Assembly: GCF_024494645.1 (NCBI RefSeq)
Contig: NZ_JANHDJ010000004.1
Coordinates: 186,001-250,000 of the forward strand
Reading direction: 5' to 3'
Length of the DNA stretch: 64,000 bases
Origin: Halohasta litorea
Lineage (GTDB): Archaea; Halobacteriota; Halobacteria; Halobacteriales; Haloferacaceae
The translations under genes were made by a program, and so were the position numbers. This document shows positions 1 through 8,317 of the stretch, one piece after another (position 1 is the first letter of the stretch; each line of letters starts with the position of its first letter). Below the pieces are notes generated by a model. It saw nothing but the letters and a program-made list of their open reading frames with translations, was not told the DNA's origin and did not search any database.

Positions 1-363
1 TACGGCCGGGATTTCTCGTTTCGGCGGCTCATCCGCGAGGGGTTCCAGTCGGTCGAGTTCGGGGACACCGAGGCGGAACGACGGGAGCGCGCCCACGGGC
101 TCGGAGAGTCGCTCCTCGTACCGATGGCCGATGCCATCGAGACGGTCGAGGAGGGCGAGCGACTCGGCGAACGCCACACGGTTCGCGCCGAGCCGCGGGT
201 CGTCGACGCGTTGTTGGATCATTTCCGCGAGCAGAGCCTTTCCATCGACATCGAGCGCGACCGCCGGGTCGAGGGCCAGCGGGTGCTCACGTTCTCCAAG
301 CAGATCCAGCGGTCGACCGACAAGATCGACACCTACCTCGACGGGACGATCGTCACAGAGTGA
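1..363 (+). CDS. Unknown haloarchaeal protein, C-terminal part only
   Basis: An open frame runs in from the left edge and stops at 361-363, giving 120 visible residues. The visible part is acidic and helical-looking, with a start-like Met at 124 that lies inside the longer frame and is probably internal. It ends TYLDGTIVTE. I do not recognise the family and see no catalytic motif or membrane segment. The next gene is a BolA-like protein 59 bp downstream with its own promoter-like T-rich stretch, so co-transcription is not required. Confidence 0.6.
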   Translation, partial: YGRDFSFRRLIREGFQSVEFGDTEAERRERAHGLGESLLVPMADAIETVEEGERLGERHTVRAEPRVVDALLDHFREQSLSIDIERDRRVEGQRVLTFSKQIQRSTDKIDTYLDGTIVTE

Positions 364-422
364 CCATCCCAGAGGCCGCGCGAAGCCTGTCCGTTTTTAG
401 TGGCCGACCCCAATTTCCAGTC

Positions 423-686
423 ATGAACGCCGACGACATCGAAGCCGCGATCGAAGCGGGGATCGAGGACGCGGAAGCGACTGTCAGTCTCCCGCGCCAA
501 ATCGACGAGGCACACGAGGACGCCCATTACGCCGCCGAAGTGGTCTCCCCGGCCTTCGAGGGCCAGAGCCTCGTCCAACAACACCAGCAGGTCTACGACG
601 CGCTGGGCGAGCACATGACCACGGACATCCACGCCATCGAACTGTCGACCTACACCCCCGAGGAATACGCCGACGAGACGGTCTGA
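423..686 (+). CDS. BolA family protein
   Basis: This 87-residue protein has the BolA core: an H-x-x-x-VVS-x-x-FEG-x-S stretch (DAHYAAEVVSPAFEGQSL) followed by QQHQQVYDALGEHM, the RHR-x-VY-x-x-L region of the family with Gln replacing the first Arg. BolA proteins bind Fe-S clusters with monothiol glutaredoxins or act in stress responses; the haloarchaeal role is not established. An earlier in-frame start at 360 would overlap the end of the preceding gene. The Met at 423 starts the conserved helix and follows a TTTTTAG element at about 393, which fits a leaderless transcript. Confidence 0.85.
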   Translation: MNADDIEAAIEAGIEDAEATVSLPRQIDEAHEDAHYAAEVVSPAFEGQSLVQQHQQVYDALGEHMTTDIHAIELSTYTPEEYADETV

Positions 687-751
687 ACGGGCGTTCCCAG
701 TGTCTGAGGAGATCAGTAGCTTTTACCCCGGAATCCCGCGTTGTGCCGCGT

Positions 752-2161
752 ATGTCCGATGAGTTCAGAACCGAAGCCGACAGTCTCGGAGAGATGCAGG
801 TGCCCGCGGACGCCTACTGGGGAGCCCAAACCCAGCGTGCCGTCGAGAACTTCCCCATCTCGGGGATCTCCTTCGGGCGTCGCTTCGTCCGCGCGCTCGG
901 AATCGTCAAGAAGGCCGCCGCGCAGGCCAATCGTGATCTCGGCCTGCTTGAGGAGGAGATCGCCGACGCGATCGTCGAGGCGGCCGACGAGGTCATCGCG
1001 GGCGACCTCGACGATCAGTTCCCGGTCGACGTCTTCCAGACCGGTTCGGGCACCTCCTCGAACATGAACGCCAACGAGGTGATCGCCAACCGCGCCGCCG
1101 AAATCCTCGGTCATGAAATCGGCGACCGCGCGGTCCACCCTAACGACCACGTCAACTACGGCCAATCGAGCAACGACGTGATCCCGACCGCGATGCACGT
1201 CTCGGCGCTCGAAGCCGTCGCCAAGGACGTGATCCCGGCGCTCGAAACGCTCGAATCGTCGCTGGCCGACAAAGAGGAAGAATTCGACGGCGTCGTCAAG
1301 ACGGGTCGGACGCACCTCCAGGACGCCACGCCGGTTCGACTCGGCCAGGAGTTCGGCGGTTACCGCGCCCAGATCGAGAAGGGGATCGAACGCGCCGAGG
1401 GTGTCACCGACCACCTCGCCGAACTCGCCCTCGGTGGGACCGCCGTCGGCACCGGGCTCAACACCCACCCCGAATTCCCCGAGCGCGCCGCCGAGTATAT
1501 GTCAGAGGAGACCGGCCTCGAGTTCCGCGAGGCCGACAACCACTTCGAGGCACAGGCCGCCCACGATGCGATGAGCGAGGCCCACGGCGCGCTGCGAACC
1601 GTCGCTGGCTCCCTCAATAAGATCGCCAACGATCTCCGGCTGCTCGCGTCGGGCCCGCGCAACGGCCTCGGCGAGATCGAACAGCCCGAAAACCAGCCTG
1701 GCTCCTCAATTATGCCCGGCAAGATCAATCCGGTCGTCGCCGAGTCGGTCAATCAGCTGCATAAACAGGTCGTCGGCAATGACGCCGCCGTCGCCGCGGG
1801 CGCAAGCGAGGGCCAGATCGACCTGAACCTCTACAAGCCAGTGTTAGCGCACAACCTCCTGGAGTCGGCGGAACTCATTGCGAATGGATCGGAAATCTTC
1901 GCCGATCGGTTCGTCGACAAACTCGAAGCTAACGAGGAGTACTGCGCCGAGCAGGTCGAACAGTCGATGGCGCTGGCGACCGCGCTCAACCCCGCGATCG
2001 GCTACGATAAGGCCTCGAAAGTCGCCAAAAAGGCGCTCGCCGAGGGGAAGACGGTCCGCGAGGTCGCTATTGATGAGGGATACCTGACACCCGAGGAGGC
2101 CGACGAGGTGCTCGACCCTGAGGCGATGACCCACCGCGGGATTCTCGGCACCAAGGAGTAG
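752..2161 (+). CDS. fumC: Fumarate hydratase, class II
   Basis: Fumarase interconverts fumarate and L-malate in the TCA cycle, in the cytoplasm. The 469-residue length is normal for class II enzymes. The superfamily signature GSSIMPGKIN is present at about residues 317-326, the active-site TGRTHLQDATP block at about 186-196, and the N-terminal conserved WGAQTQRAVENF near residue 20. The GTG at 743 is in frame, but ATG 752 begins the usual MSDEF-type start and follows a CTTTTACC element by about 25 nt. No frame damage is seen. Malic enzyme and citrate synthase, near the other end of the window, belong to the same network. Confidence 0.97.
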   Translation: MSDEFRTEADSLGEMQVPADAYWGAQTQRAVENFPISGISFGRRFVRALGIVKKAAAQANRDLGLLEEEIADAIVEAADEVIAGDLDDQFPVDVFQTGSGTSSNMNANEVIANRAAEILGHEIGDRAVHPNDHVNYGQSSNDVIPTAMHVSALEAVAKDVIPALETLESSLADKEEEFDGVVKTGRTHLQDATPVRLGQEFGGYRAQIEKGIERAEGVTDHLAELALGGTAVGTGLNTHPEFPERAAEYMSEETGLEFREADNHFEAQAAHDAMSEAHGALRTVAGSLNKIANDLRLLASGPRNGLGEIEQPENQPGSSIMPGKINPVVAESVNQLHKQVVGNDAAVAAGASEGQIDLNLYKPVLAHNLLESAELIANGSEIFADRFVDKLEANEEYCAEQVEQSMALATALNPAIGYDKASKVAKKALAEGKTVREVAIDEGYLTPEEADEVLDPEAMTHRGILGTKE

Positions 2162-2461
2162 GTCAGCCGACCCGTTCGAACTGACCGTCCGTTTTGCCAG
2201 TCCGCTCGCAGTGACCGGTCGACACGATCTATCGGCCAAGTGTGGTCGGTCGACACTGAACAATCGTGAGAGACAGAGGGCGGCTACGTTCGTATACAGC
2301 CGATTTTGAGAGAGATGCCTATCAGTGGTAATAAAAATACCGTGAGTCAATAACTCAATACCGACCGTTCAAACCGCAAGACGGGGCCGGATTATATCCG
2401 CTTACTGGCCGTTAGCCCCGAAAACGATATTTTGAAGCCCGTACCTGTAGAATCTCGAAGT
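2162..2461. other. Intergenic, 300 bp
   Basis: No convincing gene lies here. The stretch is less GC-rich after about 2300, with GGTAATAAAAATACC near 2325 and a small hairpin (GAGT-CAATA-ACTC) near 2343. The last 40 bases hold the promoter of the zinc-finger gene, with an AT-rich GATATTTTGAA at about 2426-2436, roughly 26-36 nt before its ATG. Short open frames on either strand here look like chance products. Confidence 0.6.
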
Positions 2462-2632
2462 ATGCCTCAGCTTCAGACACGGGGACGCGACTTGCTACTG
2501 TGCCGAAAATGTGGATCGACGTTCCCGGAGGGGCAGGCCACCCGCGACGGCTGGCACTACGAGTGCCCCGGTGAGGACTGCGACGCAGAGGGGCTCGGCG
2601 ACGGGCTCCGCCGCGTCCGATCCCAGAACTAA
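2462..2632 (+). CDS. Small zinc-finger protein (HVO_2901-like)
   Basis: This 56-residue protein has a four-cysteine zinc ribbon: CRKC at residues 16-19 and CPGEDC at residues 37-42, with conserved FPEGQATRDGWHYECP between and after. Small haloarchaeal zinc fingers of this size commonly have regulatory roles, but none can be read from the sequence. ATG 2462 was chosen over the in-frame ATG at 2432 because it follows an AT-rich promoter element by about 26-36 nt and matches the compact family length. It lies between fumC and gatE on the same strand, but gaps of 300 and 72 bp argue for separate transcription. The family name is from memory. Confidence 0.75.
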   Translation: MPQLQTRGRDLLLCRKCGSTFPEGQATRDGWHYECPGEDCDAEGLGDGLRRVRSQN

Positions 2633-2704
2633 CACCCCGTCTTTCTCGTTTTATCGCGCCAGCATCTCCATCCTTTTTAGGCCCCCGTGTCTCACGTTCG
2701 ATCA

Positions 2705-4579
2705 ATGAGTCACTCCGAGTACGACTACGAGTCACTCGGTCTCGTCGCCGGTCTCGAAATTCACCAACAGCTCGACACCGAAACCAAGCTGTTCTGTGAG
2801 TCGCCGACCGATATCCGCGAGCCCGAGGAATCCGAGCGGACGATTACTCGCTTCTTGCACCCCACCAAAAGCGAGCTGGGCGAACTCGACGACGCCGCCC
2901 TCGAAGAGAGCCGCGTCGACCGCGAGTTCGAGTATCTCGCCTACGACACCACCTGTCTGGTCGAGGAGGACGACGAGCCACCCACAGAAGTCGACGGCGA
3001 AGCCCTCGCGGTCGCCATGCAGATCGCCTCGCTGTTGGATATGAGTATCGTCGACCAACTGCACGTCATGCGTAAGCTGGTGATCGACGGCTCCAACACA
3101 TCGGGATTCCAGCGCACCATGCTGCTGGGCCAGGAGGGCGAAATCCAGACCAGCGAGGGGCCGGTCTCGGTCGTTGACCTCCTACTCGAAGAGGAATCGG
3201 CCCAGCGCGTTGAAGAGCGCGAGGATGGCGTGCTTTACAGCCTCGATCGCCTCGGCATTCCGCTCGTGGAAATCGGAACTGGCCCCGACATCCGGAGCCC
3301 ACAGCAGGCAAAGGAGGCCGCCAAACGGATCGGGATGCTCCTGCGCTCGACGGGCAAAGTAAAGCGTGGCCTCGGGACGATCCGCCAGGACGTGAATGTC
3401 TCCATCCAGGAGGGCGCACGCGTCGAGATCAAGGGCGTCCAGGCGCTCGATCAGATCGACGAGATCGTCGAACTGGAGGTCCAGCGCCAGTCCGAGTTGG
3501 TCGACATCGCCGCTGAACTCGACGACCGCGAGGCGAGCGTCGGCGACACGCAGGACGTAACGGGTGTCTTCGAGGACACCGACTCCGGCGTGATCGGCGG
3601 CGCACTCGGCTCCGGTGGCAAAGTCACGGCTGTCCCACTCTTTGGGTTCGACGGACTGGTCGGTCGGGAGATCCAGCCGGACCGTCGGCTCGGCACTGAG
3701 TTCTCGGATCACGCCAAACGCCACGGCGCGGGCGGCATCTTCCACACCGACGAACTGCCAGCCTACGGCGTCACGGAGGCGGAAGTCGACGCGCTGCGGG
3801 AGGCCGTCGACGCTGACCCCGACGACGCCGTCGCCATCGTTGCGGCCGACGCCGAAACCGCAGAGCTCGCCATCGAGGCCGTCGCCGAACGCGCGGAGAC
3901 GGCCATCGAGGGCGTGCCGGAGGAGACCCGCGATGCGACCGAGGAGGGAACCACGCGCTATCTCCGCCCGCTGCCCGGCGCGGCGCGGATGTACCCCGAG
4001 ACCGACGTGCCGCCGGTCGAACCCGATCCCAGCGAGATCCAGGAGCCCGAACTCCTCACCGAGAAGGTCGACCGCTATCAGGACGAATTCGGCCTCGACG
4101 CCGGGCTGGCCGAGCAGGTCGCCTACGGCCGCCGGATGCCACTGTTCGAGGAAGCTGTAGAGCAGGGCGTCGACGCTACCTTCGCCGCGTCCGTGCTCGA
4201 AAGCACGGTCACCGAACTCCGCCGGGACGGAGTGGCAGTCGAAAACCTCGCGGATGCGCACTTCCTCGCCGTCTTCGAGTTGGTCTCGGAGGACGAACTC
4301 GCAAAGGAGGGCGTCGAGGACGTGTTGACGGTGCTTGCCGACCAACCCGACCTCAGCGCCGAGGAAGCGGTCGAAGAGGCCGGGCTTGGCGGCGTCGACG
4401 ACGAGGAGGTCCGAGAGGTCATCGTCGGTGTCGTCGAGCGCAACGGCGACCAGGTCGCCGAGGAGGGGATGGCCGCCTTCTCGGGGTTGATGGGCGAATG
4501 TATGGGCGAACTCCGCGGGAAGGCCGACGGCGAGACGATCAGCAGTATTCTCCGCGAGGAGATCGGCAAGCGGAGCTAA
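2705..4579 (+). CDS. gatE: Glutamyl-tRNA(Gln) amidotransferase subunit E
   Basis: GatE is the archaeal tRNA-binding and kinase subunit of GatDE. This complex converts Glu-tRNA(Gln) to Gln-tRNA(Gln). The 624-residue protein starts with the GatB/GatE catalytic cradle (GLVAGLEIHQQLDTETKLFC), has the RLGIPLVEIGT-DI motif and GTIRQDVNVSI, then the GAD insertion domain specific to GatE (about residues 280-420), and ends in a YqeY-like helical tail. ATG 2705 gives the usual MSHSEYDYESLGLVAGLEIHQQ start; the in-frame GTG 2687 would add six residues and is less likely. The asparaginase-like partner GatD is not in this window. Confidence 0.96.
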   Translation: MSHSEYDYESLGLVAGLEIHQQLDTETKLFCESPTDIREPEESERTITRFLHPTKSELGELDDAALEESRVDREFEYLAYDTTCLVEEDDEPPTEVDGEALAVAMQIASLLDMSIVDQLHVMRKLVIDGSNTSGFQRTMLLGQEGEIQTSEGPVSVVDLLLEEESAQRVEEREDGVLYSLDRLGIPLVEIGTGPDIRSPQQAKEAAKRIGMLLRSTGKVKRGLGTIRQDVNVSIQEGARVEIKGVQALDQIDEIVELEVQRQSELVDIAAELDDREASVGDTQDVTGVFEDTDSGVIGGALGSGGKVTAVPLFGFDGLVGREIQPDRRLGTEFSDHAKRHGAGGIFHTDELPAYGVTEAEVDALREAVDADPDDAVAIVAADAETAELAIEAVAERAETAIEGVPEETRDATEEGTTRYLRPLPGAARMYPETDVPPVEPDPSEIQEPELLTEKVDRYQDEFGLDAGLAEQVAYGRRMPLFEEAVEQGVDATFAASVLESTVTELRRDGVAVENLADAHFLAVFELVSEDELAKEGVEDVLTVLADQPDLSAEEAVEEAGLGGVDDEEVREVIVGVVERNGDQVAEEGMAAFSGLMGECMGELRGKADGETISSILREEIGKRS

Positions 4580-4984
4580 CTGGCCAGTCGCTCGGAGATA
4601 TCGACTGTCGTCTCTCGGATGATTTTGCTGTGAATACCCGAGTAGGGATGGCCTACCTATTTTTGACGTATCTTACAGTAGTATGGTAACCATCTGAATA
4701 ACCACACGCTGTGAGTTTTGGTTGCTTTGTGTTTGTTTTGGACGGCACACAGACGGTTATGCAGGACAATCGGAATCCGCTCGTCGACACCCGCTCCAGA
4801 TGTGGCTCTCGGCTCCTCCGATGGCCCTCCCGACATTCCACGGACATCGACACCCTCGGAAATATGCTGTTAATCAGTTCGTATCCCACACATAATATAC
4901 AATCAAAATAGTCAAGCAAATCAATCTGTATTCTCACAAGGATAAGATCTGACTTACAATATCCCTGTTCGGTGAGCCTCGGAT
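4580..4984. other. Intergenic, 405 bp, AT-richer than surroundings
   Basis: No gene is supported. A CCTATTTTTGACG run near 4655 could help end gatE transcription. The right half (4860-4975) is clearly AT-rich, with ATAATATACAATCAAAATAG near 4896, and ends with a TATA-like CTTACAATAT near 4955, about 25-30 nt before the lipoprotein start. A 66-codon open frame at 4711-4911 has no recognisable features and a composition unlike nearby proteins. Confidence 0.6.
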
Positions 4985-6733
4985 ATGGAGTACACTCCTA
5001 CCAGACGAACAGTCCTCACATCGAGTGGGCTGCTCACAGCCGGTCTCGCTGGCTGTGTGGGTGCGGCTCAAGAAAACGGCGATCAAGAAGGACCGGAACC
5101 GGTCGACCTCGGGACGGCCTGTGAGTTTTCGATCCTGGCAAAATCCGGAATCTCGACCGTTCCCGACTCCGATATCGCCGGGGACATCGGCGTGAGCCCG
5201 ATCGCGTCGACTGCGATAACCGGATTCGATCTGACGTTGGATGCGACGGGCGTCTTCGCGACGTCGACGCAGGTGGGCGGACGGGTGTACGCGGCCAACT
5301 ATACGGAGCCGACCCCGTCCAGATTGACCACGGCCGTGAGCGATTTCGAAGCCGCATACACCGATGCGTTCGGCCGCGACTCCGACTTTACGAACGTGGG
5401 AGGTGGAAGTCTCAGCGGAGATACACTGACTCCAGGAGTGTACAGTTGGGATACCGACCTTTCGATCGACGACGATATCACCATCGACGGTGGGCCGGAC
5501 GACACCTTTATTTTCCAGGTTACGGGGGACCTCACCGTGGCGAGCGGGGTAACGGTCGATCTGGAAGGGGACGTGCAGGCTGAAAACATCGTCTGGGTGG
5601 TCGCTGGCGGTGCGGGTGTCGAGATCGGAACGGACGCCGAGTTCGCGGGGATCGTGTTGACCCAAACGGGAATCAACGTACTCACCGACGCAACGGTCGA
5701 CGGCTGTTTGTACGCCCAAACCGACGTCAACCTGCAGATGGCGACCGTTACTGGCTGCGACTGCGATCTCGTCGACCTACAGGTGAGTTCGGAGTGTGTC
5801 GATGGGGACGGTGAGATCACGGTAACGAACCCTAACGACAGCTCGGTGATGGTCACGATCACCGGTCCTGACGGATTCGAGGAGACGATAGAGGTTCCCG
5901 CAGAGGGTTCGGAAACGCTGGAGAGTCTCGCGGATGGAACGTACTCTCTTGAGACCGACGACAGCGAGATCAGCCTCGATATCACGACTCTCGACATCAG
6001 TTGTGATCCGGACATCCCTGACGTCATAACGACGCCAGCGACGGACGTCGACGAATCGTCGGCCACGCTCAACGGTGAGTTGACCGACCTCGGCGAGTTC
6101 GACGAGGTCGACGTCTTCTTCGAGTGGCGCGAAGTCGGCACCGAGGAGTGGAACACTACCGACACCCAGACGCTCGACGAAACCGGCGAGTTCGACGCCG
6201 AGATCGAGGGTCTCGAACCCGACACTACGTACGAATTCCGGGCGGTCGGAGTGGCAGACGGCGAGCGGGTCGAAGGAGCCATCCTCCTCGTCATCATTGG
6301 CGACGGCATGGACGATGATGATGATGACGAGGACATGGATGACGAAGATGACGACGATATGGACGATGACGAGGACATGGATGACGAAGATGATGACGAC
6401 GATGACGATGATGACGACGACGATGACGATGATGACGACGACGATGACGATGATGACGACGACGATGACGAGGACAAAAAGAAGCCGGATGTCGAGGACG
6501 ACGTCGACCTCAAGCTCGTCTCGAAAAAGAAAGGCGACAAGTACAAATTCAAGATATACAACGACACCGAACACGATATAAAGTTCTCGTGGGGCCTAGA
6601 CGACAGTAAGCACGGCGGGAAAGTCACCGTCGACGGCGAGTCCAGCGACACCTTCCACGTCCAGGGCGACGAGGAGGGGACCGTCTACCTCTACCACGAC
6701 GGCGATCAAGTCGACTCCGTCGACATCGACTAG
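4985..6733 (+). CDS. Secreted lipoprotein with ice-binding-type (DUF3494) domain, FN3-like domain and poly-Asp tract
   Basis: The 582-residue product starts with a Tat-type signal (TRRTVLTSSGLL) and a lipobox LAGC, so it should be anchored outside the cell. Residues about 40-255 match the ice-binding/DUF3494 beta-solenoid family: LGTACEFSILAKSGIS, a GDIGVSP-x-x-x-TAITGF block, LTPGVYSWDT, DDTFIFQV and VWVVAGGAGVEIGT. Residues about 345-430 look like a fibronectin III-type beta-sandwich (TTYEFRAVGVADG). Residues 443-497 are almost entirely Asp/Glu/Met. A basic linker (EDKKKPD) and a final beta-rich domain of about 85 residues follow. The domain family includes antifreeze and adhesion proteins, so surface adhesion is as likely as ice binding. 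It is flanked by its own AT-rich promoter and looks monocistronic. Confidence 0.85.
   Translation: MEYTPTRRTVLTSSGLLTAGLAGCVGAAQENGDQEGPEPVDLGTACEFSILAKSGISTVPDSDIAGDIGVSPIASTAITGFDLTLDATGVFATSTQVGGRVYAANYTEPTPSRLTTAVSDFEAAYTDAFGRDSDFTNVGGGSLSGDTLTPGVYSWDTDLSIDDDITIDGGPDDTFIFQVTGDLTVASGVTVDLEGDVQAENIVWVVAGGAGVEIGTDAEFAGIVLTQTGINVLTDATVDGCLYAQTDVNLQMATVTGCDCDLVDLQVSSECVDGDGEITVTNPNDSSVMVTITGPDGFEETIEVPAEGSETLESLADGTYSLETDDSEISLDITTLDISCDPDIPDVITTPATDVDESSATLNGELTDLGEFDEVDVFFEWREVGTEEWNTTDTQTLDETGEFDAEIEGLEPDTTYEFRAVGVADGERVEGAILLVIIGDGMDDDDDDEDMDDEDDDDMDDDEDMDDEDDDDDDDDDDDDDDDDDDDDDDDDDDDEDKKKPDVEDDVDLKLVSKKKGDKYKFKIYNDTEHDIKFSWGLDDSKHGGKVTVDGESSDTFHVQGDEEGTVYLYHDGDQVDSVDID
6311..6475 (+). repeat. 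In-gene tandem repeat coding for the acidic tract
   Basis: The Asp-rich linker of the ice-binding-domain lipoprotein is built from nested repeats of GAT/GAC codons. A 29-base block at 6323-6351 recurs identically at 6365-6393 (period 42 bases). Downstream, a 21-base unit of alternating GAT and GAC codons occurs about three times in a row up to 6468. Such repeats can change length by slippage or recombination without breaking the frame when units are multiples of three. Confidence 0.9.
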
Positions 6734-6835
6734 CGACGTTCCGGGAGTCGACACCGGGCTATCGCTGTTGGAGACTCCCTTCTGGCTGCTGTCGCAGTGG
6801 TCAAGGTTCTTACCGACTGTACCGAAACCCCATCT

Positions 6836-7279
6836 ATGACGCTCTATTTCGAAGACCTCGCGGTCGACGACGAGTGGACCAGCGACGAGTACGCGGTCAC
6901 CGAAGCTGAAATCCGCGAGTTCGCCGACCAGTATGACCCTCAGTGGTTCCACACCGATCCCGACCGCGCGGCCGAAAAGTCGCCCTATGGCGGGCTAATC
7001 GCCAGCGGCTGGCACACCGCCGCGATGTCGATGCGCCTGCTCGTCGACTGTTTTTTAACTGAGGCGGCGACGATGGGTGCGAAGGGCGTCGACGAACTCA
7101 GATGGCGCGAGCCGGTCCAGCCAGGCGACCGGCTCTCGGTTCGGGCCACCGTTTTAGAACGCGAGGTCGACAGCGACCAGCGCGGCACGGTCCGGCTCCA
7201 CGTCGAAACCACGAACGCTGCTGACGAGGTGGTGTTTTCGATGGTTGGTATCGTAATGTTCGCTCGCCGCGACACATAG
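6836..7279 (+). CDS. MaoC-like hot-dog fold (R)-hydratase
   Basis: The 147-residue protein has the MaoC/R-hydratase signature. FADQYDPQWFHTDPDRA carries the Asp and His that activate water on enoyl-CoA, followed by PYGGLIASGWHT. The C-terminal half (ELRWREPVQPGDRLSVRATV) matches the family's second beta region. Members hydrate trans-2-enoyl-CoA to (R)-3-hydroxyacyl-CoA, often for polyhydroxyalkanoate or fatty-acid metabolism; the substrate here is unknown. ATG 6836 is preferred over an in-frame GTG at 6797, because the family starts at this point and a GTTCTTACC element lies about 27 nt upstream. Confidence 0.88.
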   Translation: MTLYFEDLAVDDEWTSDEYAVTEAEIREFADQYDPQWFHTDPDRAAEKSPYGGLIASGWHTAAMSMRLLVDCFLTEAATMGAKGVDELRWREPVQPGDRLSVRATVLEREVDSDQRGTVRLHVETTNAADEVVFSMVGIVMFARRDT

Positions 7280-7319
7280 TCCCCAACGGTTTTACTGGCA
7301 GAGATACAACATAAAATCG

Positions 7320-7487
7320 ATGGGCAATGAAGACCGTGCGGTCGACGTGGGGCTGATCGTCTATTTTCTCGCACCACTCGTGGGGGTCTTCATCGGGCCG
7401 CTCGCAGCTATCGCTTTCGTGGTCGGCTACTGGCTGGCTCGCTCGACTGGCGAGGCCGGGACGACGGTTGCGTCGACGAACCGGTGA
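7320..7487 (+). CDS. Small membrane protein, 55 residues
   Basis: A short frame encodes MGNEDRAVDVGLIVYFLAPL at the start, then a second hydrophobic stretch (PLAAIAFVVGYWLA) and a polar tail ending in STNR. It would form one long or two short membrane helices. It starts 40 bp after the MaoC-like gene, with GTTTTACTGG about 30 nt upstream acting as a likely TATA element. No family is recognised. The hydrophobic pattern and codon use fit a real gene, but its small size keeps confidence moderate. Confidence 0.55.
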   Translation: MGNEDRAVDVGLIVYFLAPLVGVFIGPLAAIAFVVGYWLARSTGEAGTTVASTNR

Positions 7488-7600
7488 CTAGTGTGGACGA
7501 TCACTTGCAGTATGTATCCGTCTCATGTCAGTAGGTAGTCGACAACTGAAACCCCCACAAGAGACTTTGGTGAGGGCTCACACGCCCGGGGTGGTTTGAA

Positions 7601-7723
7601 AGCGCTTTTATGGGGGTGAGTCAAACGAAGGGGTACAGCCTATCGGGGTTGATGATACTCCTCGCCGTCAGGGACCTACCGTTCGGCGAGGACGTGCGAG
7701 CCCACAGATAGGAGAGGTAAAAT
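7601..7723 (+). promoter_or_regulatory. Promoter and structured 5' leader of rpl7ae
   Basis: A TATA-like CTTTTATGG lies at 7605-7613 and predicts a transcript start near 7634. The following roughly 90-nt leader can fold into nested pairs. An outer stem joins 7639-7644 (CCTATC) and 7707-7712 (GATAGG). An inner perfect 8-bp stem joins 7659-7666 (TCCTCGCC) and 7685-7692 (GGCGAGGA). TGATGA, the box C sequence bound by L7Ae, sits on the 5' side between the stems at 7650-7655. The outer stem's 3' arm overlaps the Shine-Dalgarno-like GGAGAGG (7711-7717) just before ATG 7724. L7Ae control of its own mRNA through a kink-turn leader has been reported in other archaea. I could not place the paired GA steps of a canonical kink-turn. 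Confidence 0.55.
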
Positions 7724-8086
7724 ATGCCAGTTTACGTAGATTACGACACCCCAGCCGACCTCGCAGAGCGCGCGCTTGACGCTCTCGAAGTCGCCCGAGA
7801 CACAGGTAGTGTAAAGAAAGGAACCAACGAGACCACCAAGGCCGTCGAGCGCGGGAACGCCCAGCTCGTCTACGTCGCCGAGGACGTCTCGCCCGAAGAG
7901 ATCGTGATGCACCTCCCCGAGATCGCCGAGGAGAAGGGCATTCCGGTCGTCTTCGTCGAGACCCAGGACGACGTCGGCCACGCAGCCGGACTCGAAGTCG
8001 GCAGCGCCGCCGCCGCGATCGTCAGCGCTGGCGACGCATCGGACGACGTCGAAGACATCGGCTCGAAGGTCGAGGAACTTCAGTAA
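7724..8086 (+). CDS. rpl7ae: Ribosomal protein L7Ae (kink-turn RNA-binding protein)
   Basis: L7Ae is a 50S protein in archaea. It is also a core protein of box C/D and H/ACA guide RNPs and of RNase P. The 120-residue product has the typical [28 protein letters not shown]-binding region (residues about 31-55), IPVVFV, and a [13 protein letters not shown]-terminal segment. A strong Shine-Dalgarno-like GGAGAGG precedes the start, which is unusual among the genes here. It heads a tight run with rps28e (6 bp gap) and rpl24e (stop and start share one base). Confidence 0.97.
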   Translation: MPVYVDYDTPADLAERALDALEVARDTGSVKKGTNETTKAVERGNAQLVYVAEDVSPEEIVMHLPEIAEEKGIPVVFVETQDDVGHAAGLEVGSAAAAIVSAGDASDDVEDIGSKVEELQ

Positions 8087-8092
8087 CTCACC

Positions 8093-8317
8093 ATGAGCGC
8101 AGAGGAGAACGCCACCGACTCGACGGCCGCAGAGGTCATCGAGGTCGTCGGCAAGACCGGGATGCACGGCGAGGCCATGCAGGTCAAGTGCCGCATCCAA
8201 GAAGGCTCGAACCAGGGCCGTATCATTACCCGCAACGTTCTGGGGCCGATCCGCGAGGGGGACATCCTCCAGCTGCGAGAGACCCAGCGTGATGCGGACT
8301 CCATCGGAGGCCAATAA
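8093..8317 (+). CDS. rps28e: Ribosomal protein S28e
   Basis: The 74-residue 30S protein has the conserved S28e pattern. [24 protein letters not shown] is followed by [24 protein letters not shown], giving the S1-like small beta-barrel. The final stop overlaps the rpl24e start in a TAATG junction, so translation is probably coupled. Gene order L7Ae-S28e-L24e-Ndk is the usual archaeal arrangement. Confidence 0.97.
   Translation: MSAEENATDSTAAEVIEVVGKTGMHGEAMQVKCRIQEGSNQGRIITRNVLGPIREGDILQLRETQRDADSIGGQ

Noticed and set aside
4711-4911. A 66-codon open frame in the gatE-lipoprotein gap
   Set aside because: No promoter placed for it, no family, and an amino-acid composition (Ser, Arg, Cys, Thr) unlike nearby haloarchaeal proteins.
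7639-7712. Canonical kink-turn in the rpl7ae leader
   Set aside because: TGATGA is present, but no opposing CTGA or properly placed GA pair next to the helix was found. I report only a structured leader.
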